This document shows positions 50,496 to 59,463 of a DNA stretch of 64,000 bases, piece by piece (positions within the stretch are counted from its first letter, which is position 1; every line of letters begins with the position of its first letter). This DNA comes from Porphyrobacter sp. HT-58-2 (GTDB taxonomy: Bacteria; Pseudomonadota; Alphaproteobacteria; Sphingomonadales; Sphingomonadaceae). The notes beneath the pieces were generated by a model, which was not told the origin of the DNA, did not search any database, and worked only from the letters and a program-made list of their open reading frames with translations. Location: contig NZ_CP022600.1 of NCBI RefSeq assembly GCF_002952215.1, positions 3,038,001-3,102,000 of the forward strand, read 5' to 3'. A program made the position numbers and the translations under genes.

Positions 50496-50572
50496 TTACC
50501 CGTGCCCGCCAGTCCTGTCCCTTTTCCGGCTCCGCCTCAGCCGGTCTGTTCCATGAGAGGAATATGAAATGA
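50492..50572 (+). CDS. Putative 26-residue coupling ORF between lhaA and puhA
   Basis: An ATG at 50492 overlaps the lhaA stop (ATGA). The frame reads 26 codons and ends in a TGA at 50570-50572 that overlaps the puhA ATG (ATGA). The reading frame therefore hands ribosomes from lhaA to puhA with no gap. It includes an RNA hairpin, CCGGCT/AGCCGG (50526-50544), and the puhA ribosome site AGAGGA. The peptide (Ser/Arg/Cys-containing) has no visible domain. The arrangement matches that before pufB, but either ORF could be chance. Confidence 0.35.
   Translation: MITRARQSCPFSGSASAGLFHERNMK
50526..50544 (+). promoter_or_regulatory. mRNA hairpin in front of puhA
   Basis: CCGGCT (50526-50531) pairs with AGCCGG (50539-50544) around a 7-base loop. 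No T-run follows, so it is more likely to stabilise or regulate the puhA 5' end than to terminate. Confidence 0.45.
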
Positions 50573-51375
50573 ACGCTGCCTATATCGTCGGCACATTCGA
50601 CGTCGCCGAACTCGCCTTCCTGCTGTTCTTTGGCTTCTTCATCGCGCTGGTCTTCTACCTGAACCGCGAGAGCCGCCGCGAGGGTTATCCGCTGGAGGAT
50701 GAGGACACCGGCAAGATCCACCCCGGCAGCCTGTTCGACGCCGGCAAGAAGAGCTTCCAGCTGCCGCATGGGCGTGGCACCTACGTGCCGGAAGACGTGG
50801 CCCGTGACGACATCAACGTGCCTGCCGTCCCGGCCTTCAGCGCCGCCGGCGCGGCGCTGGTGCCGACCGGCGATCCGATGATCGACGGCATGGGGCCGGC
50901 CGCCTGGGCGAACCGCTCGAAGTATCCCGACCTCACCTTCGATGGCCGTCCGCGCATCGTGCCGATCGCTCAAAGCCACGAGCTGGTCGTCTCGCCTCAG
51001 GATCCGCAGCTGATCGGCTGGGATGTCGTCGCCGCCGACAAGCAGGTGGCTGGCAAGGTCACCGACATCTGGGTCGATCAGGCCGAGCACCTGATCCGCT
51101 ATCTGGAAATCGAAACCACCAGCGGCAAGAAAGTGCTCGCACCGATGATGGTCGCACTCGTCCATGGCAACAGCCTGCTGGGCAAGATCCTGCCGACCAC
51201 CAATGATGAGCCCGAATATGTCGAGATCGACGCGATCACGGCGGCTCAGTTCGAAAACGTCCCGGCGCTCGAAACCGCAGGGATCATCACCCGCTACGAG
51301 GAAGACCGCATCCAGGCCTATTTCGGGGGCGGTTACATGTACGCGACACCGGAAAGGTCGGAAGCATGGATCTGA
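50569..51375 (+). CDS. puhA: Photosynthetic reaction centre H subunit
   Basis: This 268-residue protein has a single N-terminal membrane helix (FDVAELAFLLFFGFFIALVFYLNRESRREGYPLE), then a cytoplasmic PRC-barrel-type domain (WDVVAADKQVAGKVTDIWVDQAEHLIRYLEIE). The C-terminus RIQAYFGGGYMYATPERSE is typical of H subunits. AGAGGA lies 8 bases before the ATG. It caps the PufLM core on the cytoplasmic side and overlaps puhB by 10 bases. Confidence 0.98.
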   Translation: MNAAYIVGTFDVAELAFLLFFGFFIALVFYLNRESRREGYPLEDEDTGKIHPGSLFDAGKKSFQLPHGRGTYVPEDVARDDINVPAVPAFSAAGAALVPTGDPMIDGMGPAAWANRSKYPDLTFDGRPRIVPIAQSHELVVSPQDPQLIGWDVVAADKQVAGKVTDIWVDQAEHLIRYLEIETTSGKKVLAPMMVALVHGNSLLGKILPTTNDEPEYVEIDAITAAQFENVPALETAGIITRYEEDRIQAYFGGGYMYATPERSEAWI

Positions 51376-52127
51376 CACGCTCCGCAGGCGCGGCAGCGGC
51401 GATAGCGCCGCTGCCCGCCGGCATCGATCACGCCGAGCTCGAAAATGACGGTCCCAAGGCCTTTGGCGATCGCCTCGGCACCCCGGCGCCCGATGAAAAG
51501 GTGCTGTGGAAGGGCCGCCCGAACCTTGGCCTGCTGGCGCGCACCGCGTTCCACACACGCAAGGCCGGGATCTACATGGGCGCCCTTGTGGTGATCGCAC
51601 TGGCAATGGGCAACACCGATGCCGCGATTGTCTCAGCCGTGCTCGGCATTGCCCTGATCGCGATCCTTTATGTGCTTGCCTGGGCGAGTGCGCGAAGCAC
51701 GCTCTACATCCTCACCGATGCGCGGCTGATCATGCGGATCGGCATGGCGATCGAGACGCGGATCAATATTCCGCTCAAGCAGGTCGAAGCGGCGCATTTG
51801 CGTCCCCGCCCTGACGGGCATGGCGACATCGCCTTTGAAGTCGCTGGCGAACGGCTGCTCGGCACGGTGCTGCTGTGGCCGCATGTGCGTCCGTGGCACT
51901 ATGCCAAGCCCCAGCCGATGCTGCGCGCCGTGCCTGAGGCGGAGACGCTGGCAAAGATGATCGCCGAAGTTCGCGCCCAATACGGCACGATCGAACGGAA
52001 TTTGACAGAGATCAAGGAAGCGGCCCCGACTGGCGGCCACACGGGACAACAGCCCGCGGCCGCTCCCGGTCGCCTCGCCCCGGTGATCCACCGCGGCGAA
52101 CCGGGTCTGGAGGGAGCCCCCGCATGA
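51366..52127 (+). CDS. puhB: Photosynthetic complex assembly protein PuhB
   Basis: This 253-residue protein has LPAPDEKVLWKGRPNLGLLARTAFHTRK near the N-terminus, two to three membrane helices (VVIALAMGN..., IALIAILYVLAWA), and a PH-like domain with SARSTLYILTDARLIMRIGMAIETRINIPLKQVE. PuhB dimerises and aids reaction-centre and LH1 assembly in Rhodobacter. It overlaps both puhA and puhC. Confidence 0.95.
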   Translation: MDLTRSAGAAAAIAPLPAGIDHAELENDGPKAFGDRLGTPAPDEKVLWKGRPNLGLLARTAFHTRKAGIYMGALVVIALAMGNTDAAIVSAVLGIALIAILYVLAWASARSTLYILTDARLIMRIGMAIETRINIPLKQVEAAHLRPRPDGHGDIAFEVAGERLLGTVLLWPHVRPWHYAKPQPMLRAVPEAETLAKMIAEVRAQYGTIERNLTEIKEAAPTGGHTGQQPAAAPGRLAPVIHRGEPGLEGAPA

Positions 52128-52624
52128 TCGTTCGCGAATACGAAAAGGACGAGATAACGGTCCACAAGGTGCCGCTCATGCTGATGGGCGGGATTGTGCT
52201 GATCTCGCTGGCGCTGACAGCTTCGGTGACGCTCGGCTTTGTCGATCGCACCTCGGTCCCGTCGGAAGCCCGTGCTGCGGCCGGGGTGAAGGCATCGGCT
52301 GAACGCACGCTCAAGTTCTTTGACGAGCCCGATGGCACTGTGCGCATCGAGGATGGCGCCACGCAGGAAGTGCTCGCACGCTTCGGTCAGGGCGAAGGCG
52401 GCTTCATCCGGGCAACCGTGCGCAGCCTCGTCCATCAGCGCCGCATCCGGGGCGAGGGGCCAGCGGTCCCCTTCACCCTCACCCAGTGGGATAATGGCGG
52501 ATTGACGTTGCACGATCCGGTGACCGGACGCAGCGTCGAAGTCAGCTCTTTCGGCCCGCAGAACCGCGCCGTCTATGCCGATTTGCTCCCCGGCAAGTCA
52601 GCCGCACAGGACGAGGCGCACTGA
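52124..52624 (+). CDS. puhC: Photosynthetic complex assembly protein PuhC
   Basis: This 166-residue protein has a short cytosolic start (VREYEKDEITVHKVPL), one membrane helix (LMGGIVLISLALTASVTLGFV), then a periplasmic domain with FDEPDGTVRIEDGATQEVLARF and FIRATVRSLVHQRR, as in PuhC. It is needed for reorganisation of the photosynthetic core in Rhodobacter. It overlaps the next gene (TGATG). Confidence 0.93.
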   Translation: MIVREYEKDEITVHKVPLMLMGGIVLISLALTASVTLGFVDRTSVPSEARAAAGVKASAERTLKFFDEPDGTVRIEDGATQEVLARFGQGEGGFIRATVRSLVHQRRIRGEGPAVPFTLTQWDNGGLTLHDPVTGRSVEVSSFGPQNRAVYADLLPGKSAAQDEAH

Positions 52625-52926
52625 TGGCCCTGCCTTTTCTTGCCACCCAGTCTTTCGAGCTGCCCTGCACGATCACCGTCGAGCAGAGCTCCGAGCATTT
52701 CCACGCCCATGTCGAGCTCGCGGATGAGGTCGACATCCAGCCGGGCGACAAGGTGCGTGTTCACGGTGCGCCGATCCAGATCCCGTTCGGCACCCGTCAG
52801 GTGTTCGAACGCAGTGCTACCGTCACCCGCGCCAGCCCGCTGATGCGCGCGCTGACACGGATTGCCGCCTATTTCGACCTGGCTGAACTTTATGAAGTCA
52901 GCTTCAACGCCGGGAGGATCAAATGA
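52624..52926 (+). CDS. PGC-linked conserved protein between puhC and acsF, function unknown
   Basis: This 100-residue soluble protein is probably cytosolic. It shows beta-strand-rich sequence ([40 protein letters not shown]), then an amphipathic helix and the end [15 protein letters not shown]. It overlaps puhC and acsF by one and four bases, so it is translated in step with both. From memory, a small ORF of this kind is found at this place in other aerobic phototroph clusters. A role near AcsF or complex assembly is possible but not shown. Confidence 0.85.
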   Translation: MALPFLATQSFELPCTITVEQSSEHFHAHVELADEVDIQPGDKVRVHGAPIQIPFGTRQVFERSATVTRASPLMRALTRIAAYFDLAELYEVSFNAGRIK

Positions 52927-53984
52927 ACGCCTACAAGCCGATGACCAGCGAAGAGGCGATGGCCCTGGCGACGCAGGACACCATGCTCACTCCGCGGTTC
53001 TACACCACCGATTTCGACGCGCTCGATGCGATCGATGTCAGCCCGGTGCGCGCCGAATGGGATCAACTGATCGCGGACATGGTGGGCGACCCCAACAAGC
53101 TGCACTTCAAGCACAATGACAGTTTCAAGGGCGTGATCGAGGGATTGGAACCGGCCCTGCGACAGGAGTTCACCGATTTCCTCGTCAGCTCGATGACGTC
53201 GGAGTTTTCGGGCTGCGTGCTCTATGCCGAAATCGCGCGGCGCACCAAAAACCCGGATGTGAAGCAGTTGTTCCGCCTGCTCGCCCGCGATGAAAGCCGC
53301 CATGCCGGTTTCATCAACGAAAGCCTGAAAGATGCGGGCATCGGTGTCGATCTCGGCTATCTGACCAAGACCAAGAAATACACCTATTTCAAGCCGAAGT
53401 TCATCTTCTACGCGGTCTATCTCAGCGAGAAGATCGGCTATGCGCGCTACATCACGATCTTCCGGCATCTGGCGCGCAATCCGCAATACAAGTTCCACCC
53501 GATCTTCGACTGGTTCGAGGAATGGTGCAACGACGAGTTCCGCCACGGCGAAGCCTTCGCCATGCTGCTGCGCTCCGATCCAAAGCTGCTTGAAGGCGCC
53601 AACAAGCTGTGGGTGCGCTTCTTCCTGCTATCGGTCTACGCCACCATGTACGTGCGCGATCACAACCGGCCGGTGTTCCACGCCGCTTTGGGCGTCGATC
53701 CGACCGAGTACGACTACAAGGTCTTTGCAATCTGCAACCAGATCGCCCGCCAGGTCTTCCCGGTGGAACTCGACATCGACAGCCCGGCCTTCCGCCGCCA
53801 GATGGAAAAGCTGCGCCTTGCGGCTGAACGCATCGAGGAAGGCAAGGCGCGGGGCGGGATCGGCGGGATGCTGGCCCGCGCCTCGGGGACGCTGGGAGCA
53901 GGCCTTGCCTTTGCGCGGATGTATCTGCAACGGCCCAAGCCCAACGCCCTGCCCCGTTCGATCAGGCTGCAGCCCGCGTGGTAA
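52923..53984 (+). CDS. acsF: Mg-protoporphyrin IX monomethyl ester oxidative cyclase
   Basis: This 353-residue diiron oxygenase has family sequence from [25 protein letters not shown] onwards. Ligand regions are [35 protein letters not shown] and [17 protein letters not shown]. AcsF uses O2 to form ring E. No radical-SAM bchE (the oxygen-independent enzyme) is in the window, which fits an obligate aerobe. It overlaps the next gene by 7 bases. Confidence 0.98.
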   Translation: MNAYKPMTSEEAMALATQDTMLTPRFYTTDFDALDAIDVSPVRAEWDQLIADMVGDPNKLHFKHNDSFKGVIEGLEPALRQEFTDFLVSSMTSEFSGCVLYAEIARRTKNPDVKQLFRLLARDESRHAGFINESLKDAGIGVDLGYLTKTKKYTYFKPKFIFYAVYLSEKIGYARYITIFRHLARNPQYKFHPIFDWFEEWCNDEFRHGEAFAMLLRSDPKLLEGANKLWVRFFLLSVYATMYVRDHNRPVFHAALGVDPTEYDYKVFAICNQIARQVFPVELDIDSPAFRRQMEKLRLAAERIEEGKARGGIGGMLARASGTLGAGLAFARMYLQRPKPNALPRSIRLQPAW

Positions 53985-54772
53985 GCTGGAGCGGCCATAT
54001 TGTGCCGTTCATTGTGACGGTGGTGATCTGGTTCGTCGCAACCGGGCTGATTGCCTGGGCGGACAACCGCGAGCGGGCCACCTTCTCGCGCAGCCTGATG
54101 ATCGGCAGCGTGGCGGGGATTGCGGGGCTGATCGTGATCCTGATCGCCTCGCTTTCCCCGGCGGTCTGGGCCGTCTATCTCGCTTTTGTCGGTGCGCTGA
54201 TGGTGTGGGGCTGGCACGAACTTTCGTTCCTGACCGGTGCCTCGGCCGGCCCGCGGCGCGGGCTGGCTGACCCTTCGCTGACCGGCCTTGCCCGCTTCCG
54301 ACAGGCCGCCGCGACGGTAATGCATCATGAGGTCGCTCTCGCGCTGACAGCGCTGTTGCTGATTTCGCTATCGTGGAGCGTTCCCAACCAGATTGGCGCG
54401 ACGGTGTTCGTGCTGATGTTCGGGATGCGGCTGATCTCCAAGATCAACCTGTTCGTGGGCGTGCCGAATTCGACTTCTGAAATGCTGCCCGAACATCTCG
54501 GCTACCTAAAGTCCTATTTCGGGCCAAACCGGATGACCGTACTTCTCGCGCTGTCGATTGCGGGGATTGCAGGGGTGACCGCCTATTTTGCCAAACTCGC
54601 CCTCGCCGCTCCAGTCGGCAGCGCCGAAATGGTGGGCGCGAGCCTGCTGACCACGCTGAGCCTGCTCGGCGTGCTCGAACACCTGTTTCTGGCCCTGCCC
54701 TTCCGCGACGGAATGCTGTGGGGTTGGGCTTTGCCCAAGCGCCGGATGACGACGCCGGGCCATCAAGACTGA
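53978..54772 (+). CDS. puhE: Photosynthetic complex assembly protein PuhE
   Basis: This 264-residue protein has seven or so membrane helices and starts at a GTG inside the acsF end. It contains [41 protein letters not shown] and [18 protein letters not shown], and [21 protein letters not shown] near the end; these match PuhE between acsF and hemA in other clusters. The precise function is not established. Confidence 0.92.
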   Translation: MVSWSGHIVPFIVTVVIWFVATGLIAWADNRERATFSRSLMIGSVAGIAGLIVILIASLSPAVWAVYLAFVGALMVWGWHELSFLTGASAGPRRGLADPSLTGLARFRQAAATVMHHEVALALTALLLISLSWSVPNQIGATVFVLMFGMRLISKINLFVGVPNSTSEMLPEHLGYLKSYFGPNRMTVLLALSIAGIAGVTAYFAKLALAAPVGSAEMVGASLLTTLSLLGVLEHLFLALPFRDGMLWGWALPKRRMTTPGHQD

Positions 54773-54803
54773 GAGAATGATAATGACGACCGAAGGAACA
54801 CCC

Positions 54804-56024
54804 ATGGATTTCGAAGCCTTTTTCGCTGGCGAGCTTGATGCTGTGCGCGCCGATGGCCGTTACCGGGTGTTCACCGATATCAAGCGCCATCGCGGCCGCT
54901 TCCCTCACGCTACCCGCTTCGTTGACGAAGAGACGCAGGCGGTGACGGTGTGGTGTTCGAACGACTATCTCGGGATGGGACAGCACCCTGCCGTGCTTGA
55001 GGCGATGCATGATTGCCTCGATGAATGCGGCGCCGGCGCCGGCGGCACGCGCAACATCTCTGGCACAAATCACTATCACGTGCTGCTCGAACAGGAACTG
55101 GCCGATCTCCACGGCAAGGAAAGCGCGCTCCTGTTCACGAGCGGCTATGTCTCGAACTGGGCGGGCCTCGGCACGCTCGCCAGCAAGATCCCGGGCTGCG
55201 TCGTGTTCTCGGATGCGCTCAACCACGCCTCGATGATCGAAGGCATCCGCCACTCCCGCGCGCCCTACAAGGTGTGGCGCCACAACGATGCCGAGCATCT
55301 CGACGAACTGCTCTCGATGTATGGCTCCGAAGTGCCCAAGCTGGTCGCCTTCGAAAGCGTCTATTCGATGGACGGCGATATTGCCCCCATCGCCGAGATC
55401 CTCGACGTGTGTGAAAAGCACGGGGCGATGAGCTATATCGACGAAGTCCACGCGGTCGGCCTCTACGGCCCGCGCGGCGGCGGGATTGCCGAGCGCGAAG
55501 GCCTGATGGACCGCATCACCGTGATCGAAGGGACGCTCGGCAAGGCCTTCGGGGTGATGGGCGGCTATATCGCGGCGAGCGCCAACCTCGTCGACTTTGT
55601 GCGCTCTTTCGCCAGCGGCTTCATCTTCTCGACCGCCCTGCCCCCCGCCATCGCGGCAGGGGCTGCGGCGAGCATCCGGCACCTGAAAACCAGCAGCGCC
55701 GAGCGCGAGTTGCAGCAGGAGCGTGTTGCACAGGTGCGTCGCAAGCTCGACCTGATGGGCATCCCGCACCTCGACAACCCCAGCCATATCATCCCGGTGA
55801 TGGTCGGCGATGCCAAGAAGTGCAAAATGATCAGCGACTGGCTGATGGACAATCACGGCATCTATGTGCAGCCGATCAACTACCCGACTGTCCCCGTCGG
55901 CACCGAGCGGCTGCGGGTCACGCCCTCACCGGTGCATACCGATGGCGACATCGACCGGCTGATCAAGGCGCTGTCCGAAATCTGGTCGCACTGCGAACTG
56001 GCCCGGATGGAACAGGCCGCGTAA
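54804..56024 (+). CDS. hemA: 5-aminolevulinate synthase
   Basis: This 406-residue PLP enzyme has [50 protein letters not shown] with the cofactor Asp and His, and [18 protein letters not shown] with the Schiff-base Lys. It condenses glycine and succinyl-CoA (C4 pathway), feeding tetrapyrrole synthesis. The ATG at 54804 has GAAGGA 8 bases upstream; ATGs at 54777 and 54783 would add up to nine unconserved residues. Placement in the PGC suggests a dedicated isozyme controlled with bacteriochlorophyll genes. Confidence 0.97.
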   Translation: MDFEAFFAGELDAVRADGRYRVFTDIKRHRGRFPHATRFVDEETQAVTVWCSNDYLGMGQHPAVLEAMHDCLDECGAGAGGTRNISGTNHYHVLLEQELADLHGKESALLFTSGYVSNWAGLGTLASKIPGCVVFSDALNHASMIEGIRHSRAPYKVWRHNDAEHLDELLSMYGSEVPKLVAFESVYSMDGDIAPIAEILDVCEKHGAMSYIDEVHAVGLYGPRGGGIAEREGLMDRITVIEGTLGKAFGVMGGYIAASANLVDFVRSFASGFIFSTALPPAIAAGAAASIRHLKTSSAERELQQERVAQVRRKLDLMGIPHLDNPSHIIPVMVGDAKKCKMISDWLMDNHGIYVQPINYPTVPVGTERLRVTPSPVHTDGDIDRLIKALSEIWSHCELARMEQAA

Positions 56025-56072
56025 GGGCGCTTCCCGACTGACAGGACTACCGGCTCTCCCTTGGACGGGAGT

Positions 56073-56109
56073 GAGGGCGGACGCCATGGGGGTGGCGTCC
56101 GCCCTCTTT
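56073..56109 (+). terminator. Rho-independent terminator after hemA
   Basis: GAGGGCGGACGCC pairs with GGCGTCCGCCCTC across a short loop, followed by TTTG. The 13-pair stem closes the bchF-hemA transcript and marks the PGC boundary. Confidence 0.85.
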
Positions 56110-56271
56110 GCGTGTGGAGGGCGCGCGGCGGCTTTCGGGTGATGGCGATTGGGGGCGGATAACGGGGATTGGGTGGATTTCAGAAGGGCAGCTTTGTGCA
56201 ACCCATAAATCTACCTCGCCGGCAATTGAGAGCGCATTGCCAATGCGTTGTGCCACTCATATCCCAGTTGA

Positions 56272-57057
56272 ATGACCGCCGACAGCTCCGGAATATTGGA
56301 ACAGCTCATTGGGTCTTGGATCGCCACTCCCTCACCGGTCGGAGAATCCGGCTGCGGGGTGCTGCGCCTCGATGATCGCGAGGGACAAACGGTTGCCTAC
56401 CTGAAACACGGCAAGGATGCGCGCGGCGATGCGGTTGCAGACGAGATGATCCGGCTCCGGTGGCTACACTCCCGCCTGCCGGTTCCCGAGATTATCAGGT
56501 TTGTCGCTACCCAAGACGAGTGCTGGCTGATGACAAAGGCGCTGGCAGGCAAAAGCGCGCGAGCCTTGCTCGATGAAGACCCTGATGACCTCGGCATTAT
56601 CGTCGACGCACTCGCTGATTTCCTCCGCCTGATCCATGAATTGCCAATCGTTGAATGTCCCTTCGACGCGCGGCTAGAGCGCAGGCTCAATGAGGGCCGC
56701 GTGCGGATTGATGCCGGACTGGTGAATGAAGCGGATTTTGACCGGGAGCAGCAGGGATGGTCCGCAGAAGATGTTTGGAAGGCCATTCAGGCCCAGTTGC
56801 CTCTAGAGACTGACCTTGTCGTAACCCACGGTGATTTCTCGCTGGATAACGTCCTGATCGAAGATGGCGGGATCACGGGATGCATTGATGTCGGTGGTGC
56901 CGGGCTGGCTGATCGTTATCACGACCTCGCAATTTGCTGGAGAGATCTGGCTGATTATGGATCGGACGCCCAAGCGCGATTTCTCATGCGCTACGGCGTC
57001 GGCGAAGGCGACCGCCGCAAGCTTGAGACATATCAGCTCTTGAATGAGTTATTCTGA
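56272..57057 (+). CDS. APH(3')-like phosphotransferase
   Basis: This 261-residue protein has the aminoglycoside 3'-phosphotransferase layout: LKHGKDARG with the ATP-binding Lys, EMIRLRWLHSRLPVPEIIRF, the catalytic-loop motif VTHGDFSLDNVLI, and the metal-binding IDVGGAGLADRYHDLAICWRDL, close to the family IDxGRxGxADRYxDLA. The expected Arg in that motif is Gly. No strong ribosome site precedes the ATG. Base composition looks less GC-rich than the PGC, which suggests acquisition. Activity on a drug is not implied; such kinases also act on other small molecules. Confidence 0.85.
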   Translation: MTADSSGILEQLIGSWIATPSPVGESGCGVLRLDDREGQTVAYLKHGKDARGDAVADEMIRLRWLHSRLPVPEIIRFVATQDECWLMTKALAGKSARALLDEDPDDLGIIVDALADFLRLIHELPIVECPFDARLERRLNEGRVRIDAGLVNEADFDREQQGWSAEDVWKAIQAQLPLETDLVVTHGDFSLDNVLIEDGGITGCIDVGGAGLADRYHDLAICWRDLADYGSDAQARFLMRYGVGEGDRRKLETYQLLNELF

Positions 57058-57361
57058 GTGCGTGAGAGAAATTGAACGACCGCTTCGGGGTCGCTTCCTG
57101 ATTGTCGCCTTCTGGCCAGCGAGCGACGGTTGCTGACATTTCCTACGCCCCCGCCAGACTCTATGGTGCCTGCGGCTCTTTCCCATCGTTGTGTCCGGTC
57201 CCAAGAAGCCGTTGAACCCCCGGAGCGCAAGACAAGCCCCCCGCTCCCTGTCCGTCCACTTTCCAGAATCGGACGCAGGCATCTGAAAAAATTCAGAAAG
57301 TTTCGAGCAGCCGAAGTTGACACGGTGTCAAGTTTGTAAAGCTCAACGGCCCGGATTGCCC
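57058..57361. other. Convergent intergenic region with palindromes, no gene
   Basis: This 304-base stretch lies between the phosphotransferase stop and the GH97 stop. It contains a CTGAA/TTCAG hairpin (57283-57296), a GAAAGTTTC-type block (57296-57304) and a perfect palindrome TTGACAC-G-GTGTCAA (57317-57331). These look like promoter and operator elements, yet no gene starts here. A block including GAAAGTTTC recurs near 62517. The rest shows nothing I can interpret. Confidence 0.4.
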
Positions 57362-59434
57362 TCACTTCACCGGGATGAACCTTACCGCGAACCCGCCGCC
57401 TGCCGCCATCCGCGCCGCGAAGGCATCGCCGCCGGTGACGACCTTCTCCTCGATCACCATCGCATAGGGGTTGGTCTTCCAGTCGGCATCCGGCCCGTCG
57501 CGGTAGATCTGGGCGCGATATTTCCTGCCCTTTGCGAGGAAGTCGAGCGGCAGCGACAGATCGCGGGCTTCCTCGTCCGTCACCGCGCCGAGGAACCACT
57601 CCTTAGACTTCCGCCCCTGCCGCGCGATCGCGACGTAATCGCCGATCTCGCCTGCGAGCGCGATCGACTCCTCCCAGTCGGCCTCTACGTCCTTGATGAA
57701 CTGGAAGGCGTCGGGGCGTGCTTCGTAATTCTCCGGTAGGTCGGCGGCCATCTGCACCGGGGAATAGAGCACCACATAGAGCGCCAGCTGTTTGGCCAGC
57801 GTGGTCTCGGGGCGGTTGGACGGATCGCCGCGCGGCATGTCTTCGCGCAAGGGCGGCCGCTCGTTGGGCCTCAGGTCGAAGATGCCGGGGGTGAAGTCCA
57901 TCGGCCCGGAGAGCATGCGGGTGAAGGCCAGCATCGCCTCGTGCTCGGGCGGGTTGGGCGGCGTCCCCCAGGCGTTGTATTCCATCCCGCGCGCGCCTTC
58001 GCGGGCGAGCCAGTTGGGGTAGGTGCGGCGGAGGCCCGTATCCTTGACCGGCTCGTGCGCGTTGATCGAAATCTGCCGCTTGGCAGCCTCCTGCACGACC
58101 TTGAGGTGGTGGCGGACCATGAACTGGCTGTCGTGCCATTCGTAATGGCGCACACCGTTTGCGTCGATCCGCACCGCATCGCCCGCATCGGCGACATAGC
58201 CGGTCTTGACCTGCCGCACCCCGACCTTTTCGTAGAGGTCGAAGGCGGCTTCCATTTGGTTTTCATAGTTGGTGATGTTGGCCGAGGTTTCGTGGTGGCC
58301 GATTAGGCGCACACCCTTGGACCGGGCATAGCGGCCAAGCTCCTCCAGATCGAAATCAGGCATCGGCTCGGTGAAGCGGAACAGGTCGCCGTTATTGTAC
58401 CAGTCGCCGTCCCAGCCGATGTTCCAGCCTTCCACCAGCACGCCGGCAAAGCCGTGCCTGGCGGCGAAGTCGATGTAGCGCTTGGTTTCTTCGGTGGTGG
58501 CGCCATGGATCTGATCGCGCCCCCAGCTGCGGTCGCGGATGTGCATGGCCCACCAGATGCCGACATATTTGCCGGGCTCCACCCATGACACGTCGCCCAG
58601 CTTGTTAGGCTCGTTGAGGTTCAGGATGATGTCCGAATTGATCAGGCCCACCGCGTTCGCCGCCACCTGAATGGTGCGCCAGGGCGAGGTGAAGCCAGTC
58701 CTCGTCTTGACCTTTGGCCCGCCGCTCCAGCCGCGCAGCTTGGATTCGAAATTGCCGGGGCGTAGCTGGTCGAGCGACATGGCGGCGTAATCGACCAGCG
58801 CGGCCTCGTGGATGCTGAAATAGATCCCGTCCTCGTTGCGGAAGGTCGCCGGGGTGTGCGCGTCGTCGACCTTGCCAGCGGGGGCCACGCGGGTGAGATA
58901 TTCGTAGCGGTTGAACTCGTCCGAGGGGGTGTACCACATGGTGGTCTGCTCGCCGACGCCGAACTGGGTCAGCTCCTCGGTGATGGCGACGTCGCCTTGG
59001 AGCGCCGCCTGCTCGGGCAATTCGTAGCGGAACCCTACGCCGGTATCGAATGCGCGAAAGCGGACGGTCATCTGGCGGTCAGGGCCATCGGCGGGTTTGA
59101 AGGTCACGGCGAGTTCATTGTGCTGGTCGCGCACCAAGCGGCGCTCGCCCCACGGTTGTTCCCACGTCGTGTCCTTGGCTGTGCGGATCGATGCGGTGAT
59201 GGCAAGCCCGCGCTCGAAACCGTGATGATCGGCAAACAGCATCCCGAGCTTGGAGGGCGCGATCACCTGCTTGCCTTCGTAAGCGACGGTGTAGGTCGCC
59301 TGCCCCTTGTCATCGCTGACGGTGACGGTGATCCGGCCATCAGGCGAGGCCAGCGTCAGGCTTTCGGCATGGGCCGGGGCCGCGGCCCAGCTGATGGCGG
59401 CCAGTGCCACGAGCGGTTTCCAGTGCTTGGTCAT
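57362..59434 (-). CDS. Glycoside hydrolase family 97 (SusB-like alpha-glucosidase)
   Basis: This 690-residue protein has a signal peptide (MTKHWKPLVALAAISWAAAPAHAES) and starts at ATG 59434 with GAGAGGGA upstream. The GH97 beta-sandwich and barrel pieces are visible: EELTQFGVGEQTTMWYTPSDEFNRYEY, GVLVEGWNIGWDGDWYNNG, HHETSANITNYENQME, QISINAHEPVKDTGLRRTYPN and GARGMEYNAWG. Glutamates at the last two motifs fit the inverting SusB type rather than the retaining subgroup. It should release glucose from maltodextrins in the periplasm. It is last in an operon with a GH13 enzyme and a sugar transporter. Confidence 0.93.
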   Translation of the reverse strand: MTKHWKPLVALAAISWAAAPAHAESLTLASPDGRITVTVSDDKGQATYTVAYEGKQVIAPSKLGMLFADHHGFERGLAITASIRTAKDTTWEQPWGERRLVRDQHNELAVTFKPADGPDRQMTVRFRAFDTGVGFRYELPEQAALQGDVAITEELTQFGVGEQTTMWYTPSDEFNRYEYLTRVAPAGKVDDAHTPATFRNEDGIYFSIHEAALVDYAAMSLDQLRPGNFESKLRGWSGGPKVKTRTGFTSPWRTIQVAANAVGLINSDIILNLNEPNKLGDVSWVEPGKYVGIWWAMHIRDRSWGRDQIHGATTEETKRYIDFAARHGFAGVLVEGWNIGWDGDWYNNGDLFRFTEPMPDFDLEELGRYARSKGVRLIGHHETSANITNYENQMEAAFDLYEKVGVRQVKTGYVADAGDAVRIDANGVRHYEWHDSQFMVRHHLKVVQEAAKRQISINAHEPVKDTGLRRTYPNWLAREGARGMEYNAWGTPPNPPEHEAMLAFTRMLSGPMDFTPGIFDLRPNERPPLREDMPRGDPSNRPETTLAKQLALYVVLYSPVQMAADLPENYEARPDAFQFIKDVEADWEESIALAGEIGDYVAIARQGRKSKEWFLGAVTDEEARDLSLPLDFLAKGRKYRAQIYRDGPDADWKTNPYAMVIEEKVVTGGDAFAARMAAGGGFAVRFIPVK

Positions 59435-59463
59435 GCGTCCCTCTCCCGCGCCTTGGCGGCGCC

